Of a DNA stretch of 64,000 nt, positions 1 to 12,750 are shown one piece after another (positions within the stretch are counted from its first letter, which is position 1; every line of letters begins with the position of its first letter). The stretch is from Saccoglossus kowalevskii. Its lineage: Eukaryota > Hemichordata > Enteropneusta > Harrimaniidae. Under the pieces are notes generated by a model. It saw only the letters and a program-made list of their open reading frames with translations, made no database searches and had not been told where the DNA came from. Where the stretch lies: assembly GCF_000003605.2 (NCBI RefSeq), contig NW_003109576.1:82954-146953 (forward strand), read 5' to 3'. A program made the translations under genes and the position numbers.

Positions 1-1564
1 TGGACAGTGATTCCATTTATTTTCCCCCGGGGTAATCCTATGTGTGTCCTAGTGGCCGCAATTTATCGTGGCCACAAAGCCTTATACATTTATCGCCAGC
101 TAAAGTGACCATTTTACTGACTATACGTTGTAATACGATTCTGAGATGAGATAGAACTTAAGGAGAATAGGTATTCTACGAAGACTGCTAACTTCCCCAT
201 GTGTCCCACCGCAATAGATAAGATGTTTTTCTAAATTTATTATACAAAAAAAGGCTCGGATTCAATGCATTATCCTACACACACATTGAATTCGATAAAT
301 TTGAAAGACGATGAATTTTACTGCTCTATACAAAAGAATATAATACAATTATGTCAACAATATAGGTAAATTAGTGTTTTTAAAAAGCGTTACGCCCAGT
401 TAAATGCGAGACAGCGTGCACGATGCAGTATTTTCGAAGTCCCAATCTATTCCTTGCCATATTTCACAACTGATGTTTTTGAGACAACGTGGGCCGCTAC
501 CCGCCGTGTCGACCTCTCTACAAAAACCAGTCTCTCAGCATCACAATTTAGCGTGAACCTTTAAATAAGCTGTCGCCAAGAATGTTAAAACCAAATCGAC
601 TTAGTATTCTCCCGTGTCAGATAGGCTGACATGATCGCCACGGAACACCATATACCTTAAGTATTTGACAAGGAGAGCTTAAATAAGGGAACCTCTCAAG
701 TAGATATGGAAACAAAATACACCACCTATTTTTGTCGACCTGTTTCGATATTCTATTAACGATTATTTATTTTTAGATAATTAACAATTCATCATCACAT
801 TCAAAATTAACACTAACTTTCGGGAGAGAGAAAATGTAGGAACGAAACTTGATTCACGATTGTCTTTCATGGTAACAGTTTAACTGAAATGCGATTTTAC
901 CAAGCATGTAACGAAGATCGACCACCTCGAATTGTGTTGATACTACACGGTAACGAAAACGACGGCGAATTCAACGGTCAGTGACCGTCCGCGTTGTCTG
1001 AAATGCCGAACAACACAGGCGATTTTGATGAAATGCATGATAAAATCATGACACCGCTTGTTGCAATTTACAATTAGATGGCAGTGATGTTGTCAATGTC
1101 ACAATCAGCGCTAGCGAACTAAACCCACCCGAAATGTTATCACAAGTCTGTGAAACTAACTAGAGTAACATCCCCGACATTTCTAAACTCAAACGTTGGT
1201 AGTTTAGAAATATTCCTTTGACAATTCATGGGCCCTTATGCAGTATCAACTTGGAATCACCCGTCAATTCACCACAACTCACGTGATCAAAGAGGCTTAT
1301 CATGATACACGGATCTAATCATGGCAATTATATACCAATTGAATAATGCAATCTAAGTTTAGCATCAATGTTTCAATTTCACTTTTATGTTGTTAACATT
1401 AGTGCAGAGAAACATTGCCGTAGATTTTATCGGTGAAACTCAAATCATTTTTGGAATGTCTCTGGTACCATGTAGCCTGGTACCTAAGCAGTTAACGAGC
1501 TGTGCTTGTTTGTGTCCCGGTAAGCATGATTAATTCACCTAAAATATGTTATATTTATTTTTAG
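1..1564. other. Intron or 5' flank of the BSX-like gene; no other exon seen
   Basis: This stretch runs up to the splice acceptor of the homeobox exon that starts at position 1565. The acceptor is a T-rich tract ending in TTTTTAG. I looked for the upstream part of the homeobox, which should end in a codon for Gln44 followed by GT, and found no convincing candidate. The rest of the gene therefore probably lies beyond the left edge of the window. No other coding or repeat signal is clear here. Confidence 0.5.
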
Positions 1565-1816
1565 GTCAAGACGTGGTTTCAAAACCGAAGAATGAAACAC
1601 AAAAAACAACAAAAGAAAAGTACTAGCAACCAAACAAAGGAGGACACAGAAATGAGCGAAAATTTGGACGAGGATAAAGACGACGACGCGTCATCAGTGA
1701 GTAGCTGCGATGTCATCGACAGAGAAGACAAATCGAACGACCTTGCGCATGCATTAATGACGTCATCAACATCGGTCGATGTGATTCGCATTGATTTCGA
1801 AAACCAGTCCTCATGA
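1565..1816 (+). CDS. BSX: BSX/bsh-like homeobox protein, last exon (partial gene)
   Basis: The exon opens in frame directly after a TTTTTAG acceptor and encodes V-K-T-W-F-Q-N-R-R-M-K-H-K-K. That is the end of homeodomain recognition helix 3, positions 45 to 58, with Thr47, Gln50, Asn51 and His56. The intron between homeodomain residues 44 and 45 is a well-known ancient position in ANTP-class homeobox genes. Met54-Lys55-His56 after Thr47 matches the BSX/bsh family better than Hox2/pb, which has Val47 and Arg58. After the homeodomain comes a tail of about 65 residues: basic, then a long acidic Glu/Asp run, then Ser/Thr-rich, ending at TGA (1814-1816). BSX is a DNA-binding transcription factor of the brain and hypothalamus in vertebrates. 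The N-terminal exons are not in the window. Family assignment from 20 homeodomain residues is good but not certain. Confidence 0.7.
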   Translation, partial: VKTWFQNRRMKHKKQQKKSTSNQTKEDTEMSENLDEDKDDDASSVSSCDVIDREDKSNDLAHALMTSSTSVDVIRIDFENQSS

Positions 1817-2618
1817 TTTGATAGATGAAATGACATTTAATATAATCTTGTAAATAACACAAAAATTTTACATCTTTACCTGATTGACAATTTCAGTTTA
1901 GAAGTAAACTACATCATGTTTTTAGAGTAATATATTTTATAATTTTTAATGTCTGCCATATTGGGGTCCGTCTCAGAGTTTTGTATAGACAAACACCCCA
2001 GCGTATTTATGAGAAACATGTTTTGAAATGTTTATTCGGGTGTGACACAGTGTATTGGAGTGTCACGGCTGGAAAAGCAACTTTGTCTTGTTCTTGTACC
2101 TAACAAAGAATGGAAACGAAATGCATTACGCAATGAGAAGAAGAAACATTACGAGGCAATAAGCTAATTAACAATCCACCATAACATGGACTTTTGTTTT
2201 AATATTTCTCTATGTTGAAGCTCCTATCAAGACATTGAGGTTTCCATGGAAACGGCTACGTCACGCGATTTTGTTCTTCAGTGAAACAATGTGACAACTT
2301 GACAATGAAAGCGATAATGATTTTCTCTCAGGCTGAAGAACCACATCAAATTTCATAATTATATCTATTTAAATTTACCGGTAATGTCCAATTAATTCTT
2401 CGAAAGTATTATGTATGACACGCCACCATCTTATTAGCACACATACTTATTGTTTGATGTCGGTCACTACGTCACATCCGTTGTGTATCGCAATGGGTAA
2501 GGTAAATGAGATTTATATTGTACATAATTCGTGTTATTACATACAATACTTTTATTGTGATAGCTTTGACTTGTTTTTTTTCTGTATAACTATCAGTGAA
2601 TAGTCAGCTCTTTGCGAC

Positions 2619-2624
2619 AATAAA
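2619..2624 (+). promoter_or_regulatory. Candidate polyadenylation signal for the BSX-like gene
   Basis: The first canonical AATAAA hexamer I see on the plus strand downstream of the BSX-like stop codon lies here. It is followed by a T-rich stretch, and would give a 3' UTR of about 0.8 kb. Transcript ends would be needed to confirm it. Confidence 0.3.
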
Positions 2625-3662
2625 TTAAATTATTTTATTTGCATGGCATCATGATGTTGACTCTCCGTTGATAATGACGGTCACAGAACTTAATGTCCCT
2701 CATCCACGGAAACTGATGTTTACATGTGGCTTTTATAATGGATTTTCGTGCTGTCCATATCTCAGTTATTTTCAAACTACTTCTCTTCTGCCCAGACCAG
2801 CCCAATTGGTATTGCCGAGTTGTCCAGATTCATTAAGTGGCGTAGTTCCATCATGATAGACGGTCGATGGTCGCCGCGACGCATCGTGATAGATATTGGC
2901 TCCATACAACGTATACATTGCTTTTTACGCACAATTAGAAAGCGCACCGTATGACGACTATCGCCAAATTGAAATTCCAATAAAACATCACGATATTACA
3001 CGGTTTCTGTAATTACTGTATAATAACCGTTATACGTACATACTATGATATTGTTCCTTGCAATGATACTGGCATACATTCATTTTGACCAGGTATATTA
3101 CGGGGGTTTCATTACATACACTCCAGGGACAGTTGTATTGCATTACTTTGATTTCTATTAGTTGTAATTAAGAAGTGAACATGAGAGGTCAGTAATTGAA
3201 AAACGGTTGTGTTTAGCTCCTAGTCAAACATTTTCGTAATTATACGATTACTCAGTCTCTAATTTAAAGTGGTTAGTCAAGTGATTGTTTTACATTTTTA
3301 TCTCTAGTCACACATATTAAGGTATTGATTCGAATATTAATATCGGGTTTCGTTGTCATGTGTACTACTTATTCGATGTCCTTTCTATATGGGCGTGCCG
3401 AAAAACAACAACACTTATTCTTCTTTATGACATCGCCACTGGGATACGCCTCCTTAACTCAGTAAACATTAATTTTATCAAAAAGAAAATTTCAGTACAA
3501 CCGGAGAAAACAGTACGCCTATGAATACTTTTTAATATGAATTACAATCCCCATCGCCATGTTTTAGATCTACAGCTATACTCACGCTCGACGGATAAGA
3601 ATAAATATTGGATAGATGAAACCAAATATATTGAAATAATAACTCGTCGCAATGTCGACACT

Positions 3663-3830
3663 TCCTCTTTCTCATTTAATGGCGTTCTTTGTGTATCCAC
3701 GATTGTATTTCCTTTTACACCGTACATCAACGCACTTAGAGAGTAAATGGCATTGTTTACGAGTTTACTTCTTTAGGCGTTTATTCGTTGAACACGTAAA
3801 CGGATAGAACTCTAAAAGCATTAGTGCCTA
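3663..3830 (+). repeat. Dispersed repeat, copy 1 (partner at 13186-13357)
   Basis: This block aligns by eye with 13186-13357 in the same orientation. Shared anchors include TTTAATGGC, TATTTCCTTTTA, AGAGTAAAT and CGTTGAACA in the same order and at similar spacing. The copies are well diverged and carry small indels. Neither copy has a coding signal. It may be an old interspersed element or the outer edge of the duplication that also gives the 5.4 and 9.8 kb repeats. Confidence 0.5.
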
Positions 3831-4679
3831 GTAAAGCGGAACAATGTCTGACCCCGTGTTCTAAGATGGGATTCTGTCGTGATTTTATCGGAGACTGCTC
3901 TTCCTGGTTGGTTTTGGTTTACATGCAATGTGGTTAAGAAGATAACATAAAGGATACGCATCAATGATACCAAGTGTGTTGATTGTAACACGGATGAGGA
4001 TGTTCAATTGTAGGGTTTTAGTGATAATGAGTGGGTGCTTCATCGATTGCAAGTTTACGATCGCCGTATTGACATTGTCATCGTTCAGTGTCTTCAAAAT
4101 TAGTGATATTTATTCACGGTAATCTGGTTTATGTATAAAGAGTTTCGCAAAATGTTTCGCGCCAGGATAGGTAGTCAAAATATACCAAAAATATTGGCAT
4201 TAATCTTGGAATTAATTTAAAATTTGTGTATACTGTTGATCATCATCATATGAATGTGGAGTTGGACATTTATAAAGCATATACAACACATTTATCTTCA
4301 CTTTACTTTCAAATCAACAGAAGACGTTTCCAACGGATAGAGAAACACAAATTACCCACAAATCCATGCTTCTTCCTCTCAATCATGCCCGATTACGCGG
4401 AAGAAATTTTGGTTGGCGAAGTTATAAAACCGTTCATGCCTAAGTGTAATTCAGTGTATTAATTTGTTGCTATATCGCGATTATTTGTAGAATTTACGTT
4501 ATTCCAGGTTCAGAGAAGCTGAATGGGCGTCACAGAAAATGACAAACAAAACAAATGTTGAAATTACAGGATATACAGAGGGCATACACATAGTCGAATA
4601 ATAACAAAGTTTCTAACATGTGATAACAATGTGATATTGACAAGTTATAATAGACATATTGGTTGATCAACGAGTCGAT

Positions 4680-4960
4680 CAACGAGCGCTGTGCAACGAG
4701 TAAAAAGACGCACTGAACTACCAACATAAGGGTGCACCGCACAAGCACAATAGAACACGTACTGCATACCTATTACAAGGACACCTTGCATAATGACCTC
4801 GGGGCGCACTGCACAACGAGCACAATAGACAACTGCAAAATGGGCATAATGACGCACAGCAATTACAGCACGAGTACAAAGTGCATTTCACAACGAACAA
4901 CGAGCACAATGAATATTAGGGCGCATTGCACAACAAAAACACGAGGGTACAGAGCAAACA
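4680..4960. repeat. Degenerate minisatellite (GCACTGCACAACGAGCACAAT-like units)
   Basis: Variants of a roughly 20-bp motif built from GCGCA(C/T)TGCACAA, ACGAGCACAAT and ATGACG(C) recur several times, at about 4680-4700, 4735-4755, 4805-4830, 4850-4875 and 4895-4935. Units are imperfect and spacing is irregular. The 89-residue open frame across it (4732-5001) is rich in His, Thr and Ser, as translated repeats often are, so I do not call it a gene. Confidence 0.45.
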
Positions 4961-5375
4961 TAAACAAAAGTAGGTCACAAAGGTTGTTCAAAATGACATG
5001 AAAAGAAGTTCAACTAACACCAAGTCGTAAATGACGTGTTTAGAAAAAATGAGAAAAAACGTATTACTACTTTCAAGTTTATTGAAATTGAAATTAATAT
5101 AACCCATCCAGTGACGTCTCTGTGAAATATGACACACACTTGTAATTCAACCGCACTCTGACGTCACAGACACATCTGTTGCTGTATTTTTTAATTCCCA
5201 ATTTCAATATTGCAAAGAAATATTATTTTGCACCGCAAAATAACTGTTATTAGGCTATAAAATAACTGTCAAGACATTTAGGAAGATACCTGGCATGTCG
5301 TATAAAGTTCATGATCAAGTCTCCATCCAGTGTGAATACAGGATACCCAAGAAATGCATTAAAAGATATAATCAC

Positions 5376-7180
5376 ATTATGACACGTGACTGCGATATTA
5401 ACTAACCACTTTTAAACGATAGATACACTCTACTACCAAGAGGCTAACAATAAAATCACTTAAAATTCTCTAATGAATTGTCGGTTTACACAAATACACG
5501 TGCAATTTCACACAATAGAAAACAGAATTCCAACGATGAAAGTGCAGCCATTGTTATTTATATATCAATTATACGTTATAACATTAAGTATAAAGAAAAG
5601 TACGAGAGGAGCAGTAGGTATTGTGTTCCTATTATAGATCTATCTTATCTGCTAATTAGTAAAGCGTCGACCATTTAAGACAAATTACAGTCAATAAAGC
5701 TCTGTCAGTTAATATTTGTATAAGGCATGTTTTAAGTTGTCCCTATATACCACACCATGTCTCTTATGGCTAAGTATTTTGGTGAACGTTACCATCTGCT
5801 GTGTGTGTTTCGACATGATGTCGTGTTAAACTGTGAGTGTTGAAAGTTAAGTGAGGCACACGCCAAAGTGACAGTAAAACGTGTTATACGTCAACATAAT
5901 TGTTCTCTGTTCTCTCCCACCTTGGCAAACCGTCGCGTAGTCGACCAATCGAAGACAGTATCGAATACAATCGATGAGATAAAACGATTTTTTGAACGCG
6001 AAAGGAATTCATATTTTGGGTAGCATATATATTCGTGTGCAAATAATCGAGCATAGATTGTTTGTGACTGTTCCCTGGCCATTTATTCGTTATTCGAACT
6101 GATGACAATACATGCCGATTGGATACAGTGAATATATGTTTCACCCATCACTAAATTTAGATTGAAAATTAACGAAGCGAGTGTACATACAAATGATGAC
6201 AAGATGATATTCTCACTCTAGCGATATGTGAAAGCTTGTGTCGAGTTATTCTCTGAATTATCACAACATGTTCACACTCCGCCGAAATGATTCAAGTTCG
6301 TGGTTTATGTTAAGAAATTGTTTAAAATCGTAATATGAGTGTCCTTTAAGTGAGTTCATGTTGATCTACCTCTTCCTCAACCCCGCCGTGTCGTCAATCA
6401 ACGTAATACGACAGCTACCTTCTACAAAATGATTCCCCGTCAGTTGGAATTAAAATAATTTGATTAAGTTAGTTTTGATTTATTAAACAACTATATAGAC
6501 GAATATGAATTGAACAATAAGTTAAATTTAAGATTGACCGATTACAAAACATAATAATAAAATGATTGTTGAAAATAATAGTTTTCGAAATTACCACTCT
6601 TTGTACTTGCTACATTGAAGCACGCCCTCAAATGTAAGCGCAGTTCTATATAAGTCACGTGACACTCGATTCAATTACATAAGGCATAAATAAGACAGCA
6701 TTGAACTGTTTATCTCTAGAAAGCCACGTTCACACTGAGTAAGACTGCGATGAAGTACACCCCGACGGATACTATTCAGTTCGACGTTGCTGTATCAGTG
6801 ATGAAACGACAAATCGTTCCATTCTCAGTGATGGCATATTATATGCACTAATTAGGCAAAACACTTGCGCATCATGATTGATAAATTGAATCGATTTGAA
6901 AACAGAAGCATCTACCAATCATTCACGATGAACTAGAACAGTTACTGTCATATTTCGGAAGTCAAACATCAAGCTGTCGTCTAACCAATGAGCATTTATT
7001 ATTAAATTTTCGAAAGCAAAATGAAAACACCAATTAAATCAAGGGAGCTTTACAATCGAATCAGTGAAAGATAAAGCATATATTGAAGGATGGAATATAA
7101 ATCACGTCAACCAGTAAGTTTGTCTTTTATAAGTCACAAATTATGTTATGCAAATGAACATAATACGATGTTGAATAATT
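5376..7180 (+). repeat. Direct duplication, unit A
   Basis: The segment 5376-5905 aligns without net gaps to 9774-10303 at an offset of 4398 bp. A second block, about 6960-7180, aligns with about 11400-11615 and shares anchors such as AACATCAAGCTGTCGTCT and TTTGTCTTTTATA. The middle part has diverged more and differs in length. This is a large direct duplication with no recognisable gene. A 230-bp core, 5544-5773, is identical to 9942-10171. Confidence 0.75.
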
Positions 7181-9773
7181 AGAATATAACATTTTAAAAT
7201 CACTATAGTCAGAAAGAAAAGTATGTGTTACTGTCTCACAACACAACTCTACAAATCTCGCATTTGATTGTCCACTGACAATGTCTAATTTTGACCAAGC
7301 TTCTCCCCATACACAGAGATAATAGTATGTCATTCCTCGTTTGTAGAAGGCGGACGAGCGTATGGAAAAGAGCACAGTTTGGTAACCATAGCTCGTACTC
7401 CAGGACGCGATCACAACTCGTTGTTGTGGAATCTGCTAATATCTAATATGATGGGGATTACTATCGTATACAAGATTAATTTGCCGATTAAAATTTAATG
7501 TTAGATATTCTCTGGTTTCTTGTAAGTGCTTCATAAATCTGAATATGCTCTCAAACAAATTTTAATTTTTGCAATATCTACATTATATAAATTCGACTCG
7601 TCCGAGAATGGTGAACATTCTAAAGTGCTCAAAACGCCATCTTCATAACCGAAATAGATTATGGACGCAAAGAAAGGCTCTTTATTTTATCGGAACATTG
7701 TCCCGGTTCGGAGAATAGGAGAGCTGTATCACGTGACTTGGCCTTTCGAACGTGCATACATCGTTTTTGGCAATGTTTTAGCAATGCTTATTTTGTCACT
7801 GGGAAATAGTTTCGTTGTCCACGAACGTTATTACACAGTGTTTGACACTGACAGAGGCACAGAAAAGTTGCCTCTGAATTTGGTGTTATGTTGACATTAT
7901 TTTGCCGTTATTTGTAGATAATGCAATTAACCCTATAAACCCTTTCCAAAGTGGCGCAGTGTATATTTCACCAGTTGTCGACGTGGTTGCCAAATATCAT
8001 TTACGGAATACGGTATATTGAAAATGAACGGCTAATGCAGACGTATATGTCAAAAATTAATTCTATGTCAGTTGTATTGATTGACATTCGATAAATATTT
8101 GATATGTTTGCATTATTAACAGAATAAATGTACAATGGGATTATATGAGTGTATATTTCACTTGTTATTACATTATTAGCGTGACATGCAATGTTTTATA
8201 TATAATTAACTTCCTGACGATTGCTGTATTATGTGTCACTCCAGACAAGCTGGTGCCTATTTTAAAATATTTAAAAATAGAAACATTTTACACATATGCA
8301 GTTAGTAAGAAGGCGTATATTGTATGAAAACGCGATTGCGAGACTGTATGAGGGCGAGTTTATGGTCAATATACATATATGTATTATTCGTGGCACGGCA
8401 AATACTAGTGATAAATGTGCACGCTGTCAGGGGGACATAACGAATACTATGTGATAAATAATAACACAATTATATGGTGAAACGACGCGCTATCTGTTCG
8501 GTATTACTGACATGCAATATAAAATACGAGAAAACTAAATCAGAGACAGGTCGAATATCAATGAACGGTTTAACGTCAGGGCATTATACTTTCCCAATGT
8601 TTTCAAGTAACGCCGTAAAAGTATACGTGCTGATATTATTGATTTACCATGAGAACAAATATTTTATAGTGGCATATAGGTAAATAACAGTAGTGTCAAT
8701 TCTAACCCGTGTTAGTTGTATTCCGCTAGCTTGGGTTTAGGGTATTGTCACAATTTTCGAGAAAATGTAATACAATAACTGAGACTGGCGTCGTCAAGAT
8801 AATAAATGAAATTGAGGAAAAGGTATTTATGAAAGATAGAGAAGGAAGAGGTTCCCGTGGTAACGAGAAGTGAACAACGTAAATGATTGGTCCAAACAAA
8901 TTTGATAGGGAACTTGTAGTTATGGCGTTTTTATAACTTAAACAGTAACAATTTGGTGGTAGTTTTCTCTCTTGTGCACATGATGTGAAAATGATTCCAA
9001 CTGTCCTCTTGACAACGATGTTCAAGTCCAACCAGCACTTCTCTGAATGCAGTGACCTGAACGACTGGGGATTCTACTTGCATCAAGGTCATGTTCAGCA
9101 AAAGAGGACTTCTTCAATTGAATTCTTCAATGTTACCTTACCTGTTTATACCTCATGAGGGCGTTTTTTATGGCAAGATGGCGCAAACGGAAGTCCTTCG
9201 CAGGTTTATGGTTTCTCATATTTAAATCATCATAACTCTGAAGATAATCATTTTTTTTAATTTTTGTTTTCAAATTTATAATCAATATACATAACTTGAT
9301 AAATACAAACACCAAAATAGGCTCTATTTAGTTCCTCTTTAACGACCATGGCGATGTACGAAATATACAGAAGTGCTATGTAACATAACCTATATAAAAA
9401 CATCACGAATAAGCAAAACATTATGTTGATAAAATAACCATTTTACATTCACTGCGAGATCTCGGGCTACGTGTTAAATCAAAAGGAGGCATGAGACAAA
9501 CAAAAGCCACAGCGTTCGTAGTTGCGTTAGAACATTGCTTGAGATTCGACAAATGCGAAACTATTTCAATAATGTGCTGATAAATGTCAATTTTGTTGAA
9601 GTAAGGATATCTCATCGCTATATTTTCATCTGAAAGATCGACATTGAGCTATAAATATAAAGAAGAAATTCAAGTTCTGAATCAAATCTTACGATTTTTC
9701 CGTAGACGTTCACGCATTACACGAGATCTCGCAATAAGCATAAAATTACACAACATTCAACAGATATTATCGC
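7181..9773. other. Spacer between the two duplicated units; no gene seen
   Basis: AT-rich DNA with no splice-supported or family-recognisable coding segment. The longest open frame (8726-9031, minus) encodes 101 residues of no recognisable composition or motif. Confidence 0.45.
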
Positions 9774-11615
9774 ATTATGACACGTGACTATGATATTACC
9801 CAACCACTGTCTAGCGATAGATACACTCTACCTCAGAGAGGCTAACAATAAAATCACTTAAAATTCTCTTGGGAATTATCGGTTTATTCAAATACATAAG
9901 CAATTCCACACAATAGAAAATAGAATTCAACCAATAAAAGAGCAGCCATTGTTATTTATATATCAATTATACGTTATAACATTAAGTATAAAGAAAAGTA
10001 CGAGAGGAGCAGTAGGTATTGTGTTCCTATTATAGATCTATCTTATCTGCTAATTAGTAAAGCGTCGACCATTTAAGACAAATTACAGTCAATAAAGCTC
10101 TGTCAGTTAATATTTGTATAAGGCATGTTTTAAGTTGTCCCTATATACCACACCATGTCTCTTATGGCTAACTATTCTGGTGAACGTTGCCATCTGCTGT
10201 GTGTGTTGCGACATGATGTCGTGATAAACTGTGAGTGTAGAAAGTTAAGTGAGACACACGCCAAAGTGACAGTAAAACGTGTTATACGTCAACGTTATCG
10301 TGTTCTCTTTTCGCTTCATTTCGGAATTCCGCAGTCGATCTTTTTAAAAATTGACACACGGCACAGTGGCAATAACACGTGAAAGCGCGGTGTGTGATGA
10401 CGTAAATTCGAAGTAAGCCAATATCATTCCGATAACTATCATGGAATGAGGTATTTAAAATTCTATTATTCATTATGCCGAATGCTATCTGAAAGGGTTT
10501 TTTTTTGAGGTGCAAATAATAAAAATAAGGAACTGAGGATTTTAGGAGTGAAAGAAAATACAAATTAAATAAAAATGGTATCGCGGCCTGATTCGTGTCC
10601 TCATGTCGTGTTATCCACTATTCCCATTGATATTGCTTTGTGTTTCCCAGTGTGTTCAGTTCTTGTTCTGCCATCTGTGTCACAAACATCACACTCACTG
10701 CGAACTGGAATTCTATTCAGGAAGCTACAAGTAATCATATTATTAATACTCTTGTAACGTGTTATTATGTATGAATTATTAAAATATGCCAGTAAATCAT
10801 CGGTTCTCCGTCTCGACCTCTAGTCTATGAGAAAATATAAGACAAACCACAGAGAATGCACAAAATCCAAGTATTATTAAATGTTCAGAAACAGTTTTCA
10901 GGAGTAAAACAATGTATGCTAACATTTGTTGTACAAATCGTTTGAATTATAATATAATTTTTCTTTAAGTGAGTCAGAAGAGAAAGTGATTCTAGAGAAC
11001 ATAAAACAACAATAGAAACATGGAGACGCGGATCTCATATTATTATAAATAAAAACTAATGGCTTATTTATTTAAAAACAAAAACAAATTGAGTTCATTG
11101 CTGAATAAATTATTAAAAGACAAACAATTGCATATCGTTAACATCGATGGATATCTTCGTCTTTTATATTTCAAGTAAGATAATTACACTGTGTTTCTCA
11201 AATAATACAATTGACTTATAGGACATTGTATGAATCTAATAAGAAAACACTAGTTACCGGTATACGACGATGTCAGCTGCCTCAATCGACTGCAAATCAC
11301 AGTGTATCAAAATCCAATCAGAGATTAAATTGAAACGAAAATAGATAAATGTATCACTTATAAGGGATAAAGTCAGATAATAACCAGTTTAAGAGTTAAA
11401 CATCAAGCTGTCGTCTCACCAACGACCAATTTCTGATTGAGTTATGTTAGTAAAATGAAAACAAGAATTAAATCACGTGCGTTCCACAATTGAATCAGTA
11501 AAAATAAAGCAAATATTGAAGGATATAATAGAAAGGCCGTCAACCGGTAAATTTGTCTTTTATATGTCACAAATTATATTGTGGAAATTAACCAGTTACA
11601 ACGTTGAATAATTAT
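9774..11615 (+). repeat. Direct duplication, unit B
   Basis: This is the second copy of the 5376-7180 unit, in the same orientation. Similarity is strong across 9774-10303, weak in the middle and clear again at about 11400-11615. The inner block 9942-10171 shows no mismatch to its partner, while flanking sequence on either side differs at roughly 7 to 16% of positions. Confidence 0.75.
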
Positions 11616-12473
11616 TAATTTTAAAATCGCTATTTACCAAAGAATAATAGTTCCAACAGTGTATCCCAAAACTCAAAGAACTCGACGAACAGACAATTTA
11701 TTGACAATTTTTAGTAAAACAATTGAATGAAGAAAAACAACAATTGCAATCTACTGAATAGTAATGAAAATGTCACAAATTGTTTTGACGACCAGGTACA
11801 ATGACTCGACAGATAATATTGATTAATTAACAATATTAAATTATACTACGTGAGAAATTATGGCGCCATTCTTACAATTACTACTAAATTATATCGACGA
11901 TTTATGAATAAGTGTTATGACGTTATCGAACGAATGTGATGCTAGGAATGCTGGAATAGTTGCTGGGTATGTTCATGGACTGACTGGAGATAATTTTACG
12001 AATGATTAATAATGCACAAACATATCATGCAAATACTAAAGAAGGCAATGAATGTCATGTCGCCCTCAATCAGCTTTCAACTGAATTTTAAATAAAATCA
12101 TTAGGACTGCCATAGAGGGCAGTATAATCTTAGCGCTTGGGCGAATTTCTCCCAAAGATTACATATATCAAATAAGTGTTTCAATTTTGGTGAAACCACA
12201 TGTAAATTATATAATTCTGTTCGCCTGCTACATTTTATGACCAGTTTGTATCTACAATGATATAAGATTTATTTATCATTATTTATTAAAATTATGACTG
12301 AAAGATTTTCATATCCGTAAAATATGTGCAAGCATACGACTGACATTTCGCAACGTTCGAATTTCGAACAAAATCCAAGCACTCCTTGCGCGATATGCGT
12401 CAGATCGGTTTTGAATGGACGTCGATCTGCAACTTCAATGATTCTGGTCGACTAATTGGTGAAATGAGACTTA

Positions 12474-12748
12474 AAGCTGGACGGTCGTCACCTGCGCACG
12501 CGCGGGAATCGAGTCAAAAACACTGAACAACATCTACATTTCAATCTGTATGACACAGAGCAATTACCGACCATGGTGACTGTGGAAGCTAAAACAGGAG
12601 GGTCGTCACCTGCACACGCGCTGGAATTGAGTCCCAAGCGACGATAACAACACACGCAAAACGCAAAGGCTCATGGGTAGACGGTTGTTTGTAAACAATG
12701 AGACGTTATGGCCATCTGCCGCATGCGCGGGTGACGACTCCCCCGCTT
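12474..12748. mobile_element. Short MITE with terminal inverted repeats and a TA target site
   Basis: Both ends carry inverted copies of AAGC...GTCGTCACC followed by CGCGCATGCG-like sequence, and each end is flanked by TA (12472-12473 and 12749-12750). The total length is 275 bp with no coding potential. A further direct copy of the terminal motif lies inside at about 12600-12632. A TA duplication suggests a Tc1/mariner-type mobiliser, but that is inference. Confidence 0.6.
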
Positions 12749-12750
12749 TA

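Larger units (their letters stand above)
1817..5370. other. 3' UTR and intergenic DNA; no gene seen
   Basis: AT-rich sequence with only short, unsupported ORFs. It holds a diverged dispersed repeat at 3663-3830, similar to 13186-13357, and a degenerate tandem array at about 4680-4960. Nothing else is recognisable. Confidence 0.5.
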
